This document shows, in pieces, positions 14,607-16,697 of a DNA stretch of 16,697 nt (its first letter is position 1; each line of letters opens with the position of its first letter). The DNA is from Acidobacteriota bacterium (GTDB taxonomy: Bacteria; Acidobacteriota; Blastocatellia; Pyrinomonadales; Pyrinomonadaceae): positions 1 to 16,697 of the forward strand of contig QHXL01000150.1 in NCBI GenBank assembly GCA_003222935.1, given 5' to 3'. The notes below the pieces were generated by a model. It made no database searches and was not told where the DNA came from. It saw only the letters and a program-made list of their open reading frames with translations. Position numbers and translations under genes: made by a program.

Positions 14607-15475
14607 TCGACCACATATGACCCGAACAGCAACGCTGCAATGGAGCCGATGCCGAGAAATACCCCAAACGGCAGCAGCATTTGCATGTCCTTCTTGCCTT
14701 GCCGGGCCATCAATCCGACTCCAATAATTGATCCTGAAAGTACGCCGACGAAGATTGTGAGTATTGTCAGTCGCCAGCCGAGATAGGCCCCTACCATGAA
14801 CATCATCTTCACGTCGCCCAGTCCCATTGCTTCAACGCCACGAAGTTTTTCCCAGATCCAACCCATCAGCCAGAGCGATCCGCCCCCAATTAGTGCACCG
14901 AGAAACGCGCCAACGACAGACACCACCCAAACTGGTGAAGCAGCGAGCGTCCCATGGGCCAGCGAAGGTAAATCATCGAAGTGAGGCGTTCCCGTCAAAT
15001 ATGGAATCGCGAGACGAGCGACGACTGCGAAGATCATCCCCGGATAAGTGATCACATTGGGCAGGATCATGTGTTCGGCATCGATAAATACCAGCGCTAA
15101 CAAGGCCGCGCAGAACACGAGGTCAAAGGGAAGTGCGACGCTGAGTCCGTCGTGCCACGCCACCGCAACAAACAGCAAAGCAGTGAGTAACTCGACGAGT
15201 GGGTAGCGCGCTGAGATATGTTTCTTACAACCTCGGCACTTACCACCGAGCATGACGTAACTCATGATCGGGATGTTGTCGTAGAAAGCGATGGCTGCGC
15301 CACAGGACGGACACCGAGAGTTCGGGAAGACGATCGATTCTTCGTTTGGAACCCTATGAATTACGACATTGAGAAAGCTACCGATGATGGCGCCAAAAAT
15401 TCCGGCGATGGTGTAGCCAAGTGCTGGAGGAAATAATTGTAAGTCGCGAAGGTCCACTAACAGGGAAACAGGCAT
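14582..15475 (-). CDS. pilD: Prepilin peptidase / N-methyltransferase (A24 aspartic protease)
   Basis: 297 residues. An N-terminal GSFLNVVIHRVP motif (32-43) is followed by the zinc-binding cysteines C55-P-S-C58 and C80-R-G-C83 of the bifunctional methyltransferase-containing form. The catalytic aspartates are D132 (FIDAEHMILPN) and D221 (GLGDVK). About eight hydrophobic segments are present, as expected for an inner-membrane protein. It cleaves and N-methylates type IV prepilins or type II pseudopilins. The sensor kinase gene overlaps or follows directly. The start has no ribosome-binding site but a TACAAT box lies 8 nt upstream. Whether it serves pili (PilD) or secretion (GspO) cannot be decided here. 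Confidence 0.95.
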   Translation of the reverse strand: MPVSLLVDLRDLQLFPPALGYTIAGIFGAIIGSFLNVVIHRVPNEESIVFPNSRCPSCGAAIAFYDNIPIMSYVMLGGKCRGCKKHISARYPLVELLTALLFVAVAWHDGLSVALPFDLVFCAALLALVFIDAEHMILPNVITYPGMIFAVVARLAIPYLTGTPHFDDLPSLAHGTLAASPVWVVSVVGAFLGALIGGGSLWLMGWIWEKLRGVEAMGLGDVKMMFMVGAYLGWRLTILTIFVGVLSGSIIGVGLMARQGKKDMQMLLPFGVFLGIGSIAALLFGSYVVEWYAGQFR

Positions 15476-15483
15476 GCACCGGA

Positions 15484-15489
15484 ATTGTA
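15484..15489 (-). promoter_or_regulatory. Candidate -10 box (TACAAT) immediately before pilD
   Basis: On the minus strand TACAAT is followed by 8 nt (tccggtgc) and the pilD ATG, with no Shine-Dalgarno. This is the same geometry as the TATACT box before the UbiD gene. It is compatible with a nearly leaderless pilD mRNA. Confidence 0.35.
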
Positions 15490-15509
15490 TCGCGTTTGTT
15501 AGGGGTTTT

Positions 15510-15596
15510 GGTTTTTGTTTTTGGCTTTTTGATCTTAGGTCTGCGAAGCTGGATAAAAAGACTCGTCCAAAGAGAAAAGATCCAAAAACAAAAACC
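15510..15596. repeat. Inverted repeat of G/T-rich tracts between glycosyltransferase and pilD
   Basis: ggtttttgtttttgg (15510-15524) is a perfect 15-bp inverse of 15582-15596. Flanking GATCTT and AAGATC also mirror each other with a small offset. The right arm ends in the stop codon of the glycosyltransferase gene. On the minus strand this could be a weak terminator, but the stem is AT-rich and the loop long (57 nt). A repeat element end is the alternative. Confidence 0.55.
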
Positions 15597-16357
15597 TACT
15601 TCTTATTCTGCATTTCCCAAAGCATGAGGTGTTTCAGAAATGCATGGTGAGCGGCAAAGCTCGCAATACTGAGTCCAGCCAGACCGTCACGGAAGCCTGC
15701 TTTCAAAACTAAACTGCGAAAAAAAGCCGAGGGAGCTGCGGTGGCGATCGACACCGCTGACGTCCGACGGCCTTCTTCAAACATTTGACGTGCTGCTAAC
15801 GGCGCATAGCGTTCGCCAATCATCTTGTGATGGTGCGCTGCGTCACGGACTGTGTAATGAAGCAAATCGCCGTCGAGGGCCTCAACGCGCGCACCCGGCT
15901 CCATCTCCACTGATTCATGAATGTGACGTTTCTTCCAATGACCGGCAGTCTTTCTAAAGAGACGCAACTGACGATCGGGATACCAGCCACCCCCGCGTAT
16001 CCAACGACCCTGGTAATAACTACGGCGAGCTATTTGATAACCATCAGCAAGCCCTGACTCGGGTTCCAGCCGAAGTGCTTCAATCGTCGCTCGCAACTCA
16101 TCGGAAACGCGTTCATCGGCATCAAGACTAAAGACCCACTCGTGTTTCGCCTCATCGACGGCCAACTGTTTCTGTGCGGCGAATCCTGGCCAAGCGTTGG
16201 TGATGACTCGAGCTCCTGAGGAGGTGGCGAGTGTGCGAGTTGAATCAGTGGACTCAGAGTCGACGACAATGACCTCATCGGCCCAGGCGACGGACTCGCA
16301 AGCCTGCTCGATGTTTGATTCTTCGTTGAACGTGATGATAGTGGCGCTGATCTTCAT
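15596..16357 (-). CDS. Family 2 glycosyltransferase, WaaE/KdtX-like
   Basis: 253 residues from ATG at 16357; an in-frame TTG at 16414 would add 19 residues outside the family pattern (VRVTKAIANSFC) and lies in a hairpin, so I reject it. The GT-A start is MKISATIITFNEESNIEQA, with D33 in VIVVDSESTDST and the metal-binding DAD at 79-81 in SLDADERVS. The YYQGRWIRGGGWYPDRQLRLFR segment (114-135) and RHIHESVE (144-151) are typical of LPS-core beta-glycosyltransferases of the WaaE/KdtX group. A hydrophobic stretch near the C-terminus (about 215-245) may attach it to the inner membrane. It probably adds a sugar to LPS core or another envelope glycan. The exact donor and acceptor are unknown. No ribosome-binding site is visible. 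Confidence 0.88.
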   Translation of the reverse strand: MKISATIITFNEESNIEQACESVAWADEVIVVDSESTDSTRTLATSSGARVITNAWPGFAAQKQLAVDEAKHEWVFSLDADERVSDELRATIEALRLEPESGLADGYQIARRSYYQGRWIRGGGWYPDRQLRLFRKTAGHWKKRHIHESVEMEPGARVEALDGDLLHYTVRDAAHHHKMIGERYAPLAARQMFEEGRRTSAVSIATAAPSAFFRSLVLKAGFRDGLAGLSIASFAAHHAFLKHLMLWEMQNKK

Positions 16358-16381
16358 CCGAATTGTCGTTGCACAAAACGA

Positions 16382-16435
16382 ATTTGCGATTGCTTTGGTA
16401 ACTCGAACTCTCAAGTTACCTTAGCAATCGCAAAT
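16382..16435 (-). terminator. Hairpin terminator after the TolC-like gene, 24 nt before the glycosyltransferase start
   Basis: Arms 16382-16403 and 16414-16435 match at 20 of 22 positions around a 10-nt loop. On the minus strand the stem is followed by tcgttttg. It fits an intrinsic terminator for the TolC-like gene. Because it sits 24 nt before the glycosyltransferase ATG, it would have to be bypassed, or contain that gene's promoter. It could therefore act as an attenuator. A second small palindrome (16442-16460, cggcaaatcagattcgccg) lies between it and the TolC-like stop. Confidence 0.65.
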
Positions 16436-16477
16436 CGAAAACGGCAAATCAGATTCGCCGGTGACCGTGGTGTCGGC

Positions 16478-16697
16478 CTAGGGAGTCGGTGTTTCCACCG
16501 TAACATTGTTCACCCGCAAGGTTGTCGCTGTGGCTCGTTGCAAGTCTGCAAGTGCTTTGTTGTAGTCAGTCTGTGCACGAAGTTCTGACGCACGAGCATT
16601 GGTCAGCGCATTCTGGCGTTGGAACAGAAGGAAGGTTGTCGAGCGTCCGACCTGATAGAGGCGTTGCTCACCTTCGAGCTGTAACTCGGCATTCAAT
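16478..16697 (-). CDS. C-terminal part of a TolC-family outer-membrane efflux protein (5' end outside window)
   Basis: The frame runs off the right edge and ends at TAG 16480-16478, giving about 72 residues. The sequence LQLEGEQRLYQVGRSTTFLL, then QRQNALTNARASELRAQTDYNKALADLQRATATTL, is the typical last helical hairpin of the OEP/TolC repeat: E-x-x-x-x-x-G-x-x-T, then Q-x-x-L-x-x-A, then Y-x-x-A-L-x-x-L-x-x-A. A short Thr/Pro tail follows. TolC proteins form the outer-membrane channel of tripartite efflux or type I secretion. Periplasmic adaptor and pump genes would be expected to the right, beyond the window. Confidence 0.85.
   Translation of the reverse strand, partial: LNAELQLEGEQRLYQVGRSTTFLLFQRQNALTNARASELRAQTDYNKALADLQRATATTLRVNNVTVETPTP

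Noticed and set aside
16358..16414. Upstream TTG start adding 19 residues to the glycosyltransferase
   Set aside because: The extension lies in the terminator hairpin and does not match GT2 N-termini; MKISATIITFNEE is the expected start.

Overview
The window looks like part of the chromosome of a Gram-negative bacterium. It carries a diacyl-type lipoprotein signal, a TolC-like outer-membrane efflux protein, an LPS-core-type glycosyltransferase, a prepilin peptidase and exported M16 peptidases. Gene style (moderate GC, paired M16 peptidases followed by a small exported HEAT protein, FHA-tailed proteases, many palindromic intergenic repeats) resembles Acidobacteriota, perhaps Blastocatellia. 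That assignment is a judgement from family resemblance, since no rRNA or marker search was possible. There are no tRNA, rRNA, CRISPR or transposase genes.

Layout. 1-148: the last 48 codons of a membrane protein. 149-531: no convincing gene; a 159-bp palindromic repeat element lies at 172-330. 532-2387 (minus): a DUF2585/UPF0314 membrane protein and, upstream of it, a class V (SufS/Csd-like) PLP enzyme with Asn in place of the usual PLP-contacting Asp. 2588-4378 (plus): a receiver-GGDEF-EAL c-di-GMP protein whose cyclase half is degenerate and whose EAL half looks intact. A strong bidirectional terminator separates it from 4425-6161 (minus), a membrane-anchored trypsin-like protease with a cytoplasmic FHA domain. 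Divergent from that, at 6521-7081 (plus), is a lipoprotein ending in seven 11-residue LEA-like repeats, followed by tandem terminator hairpins.

7216-10991 (plus) is a tight four-gene unit: a small CPC-motif protein, an M16 peptidase with the HxxEH zinc site, an M16 homologue without HxxEH but with the R-x-x-x-Y pair, and an exported HEAT-like protein. Start-stop overlaps of 4 nt join the first three genes. The two M16 proteins carry complementary halves of an active site, as in known heterodimeric M16B peptidases.

10991-11140 is low-complexity DNA: a degenerate GCAG heptamer tract, then seven perfect CCTGCT copies. It leads into a TATACT box only 9 nt before the ATG of a UbiD-family decarboxylase (11141-12877), which suggests a leaderless transcript. 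12872-13090 holds two palindromes, one of them a 122-bp MITE/REP-like element with 41/42-bp arms.

The rest is on the minus strand, in transcription order: the 3' end of a TolC-family gene (window edge), a hairpin terminator, a WaaE-like family 2 glycosyltransferase, an AT-rich inverted repeat, the prepilin peptidase PilD and an NtrB/PilS-like sensor kinase overlapping or abutting pilD. No response regulator follows the kinase inside the window.

The points most worth checking are the split M16/HEAT operon, the protease-FHA transmembrane protein, the LEA-like lipoprotein, the D-to-N class V enzyme, the hexanucleotide repeat at the ubiD promoter and the palindromic elements.
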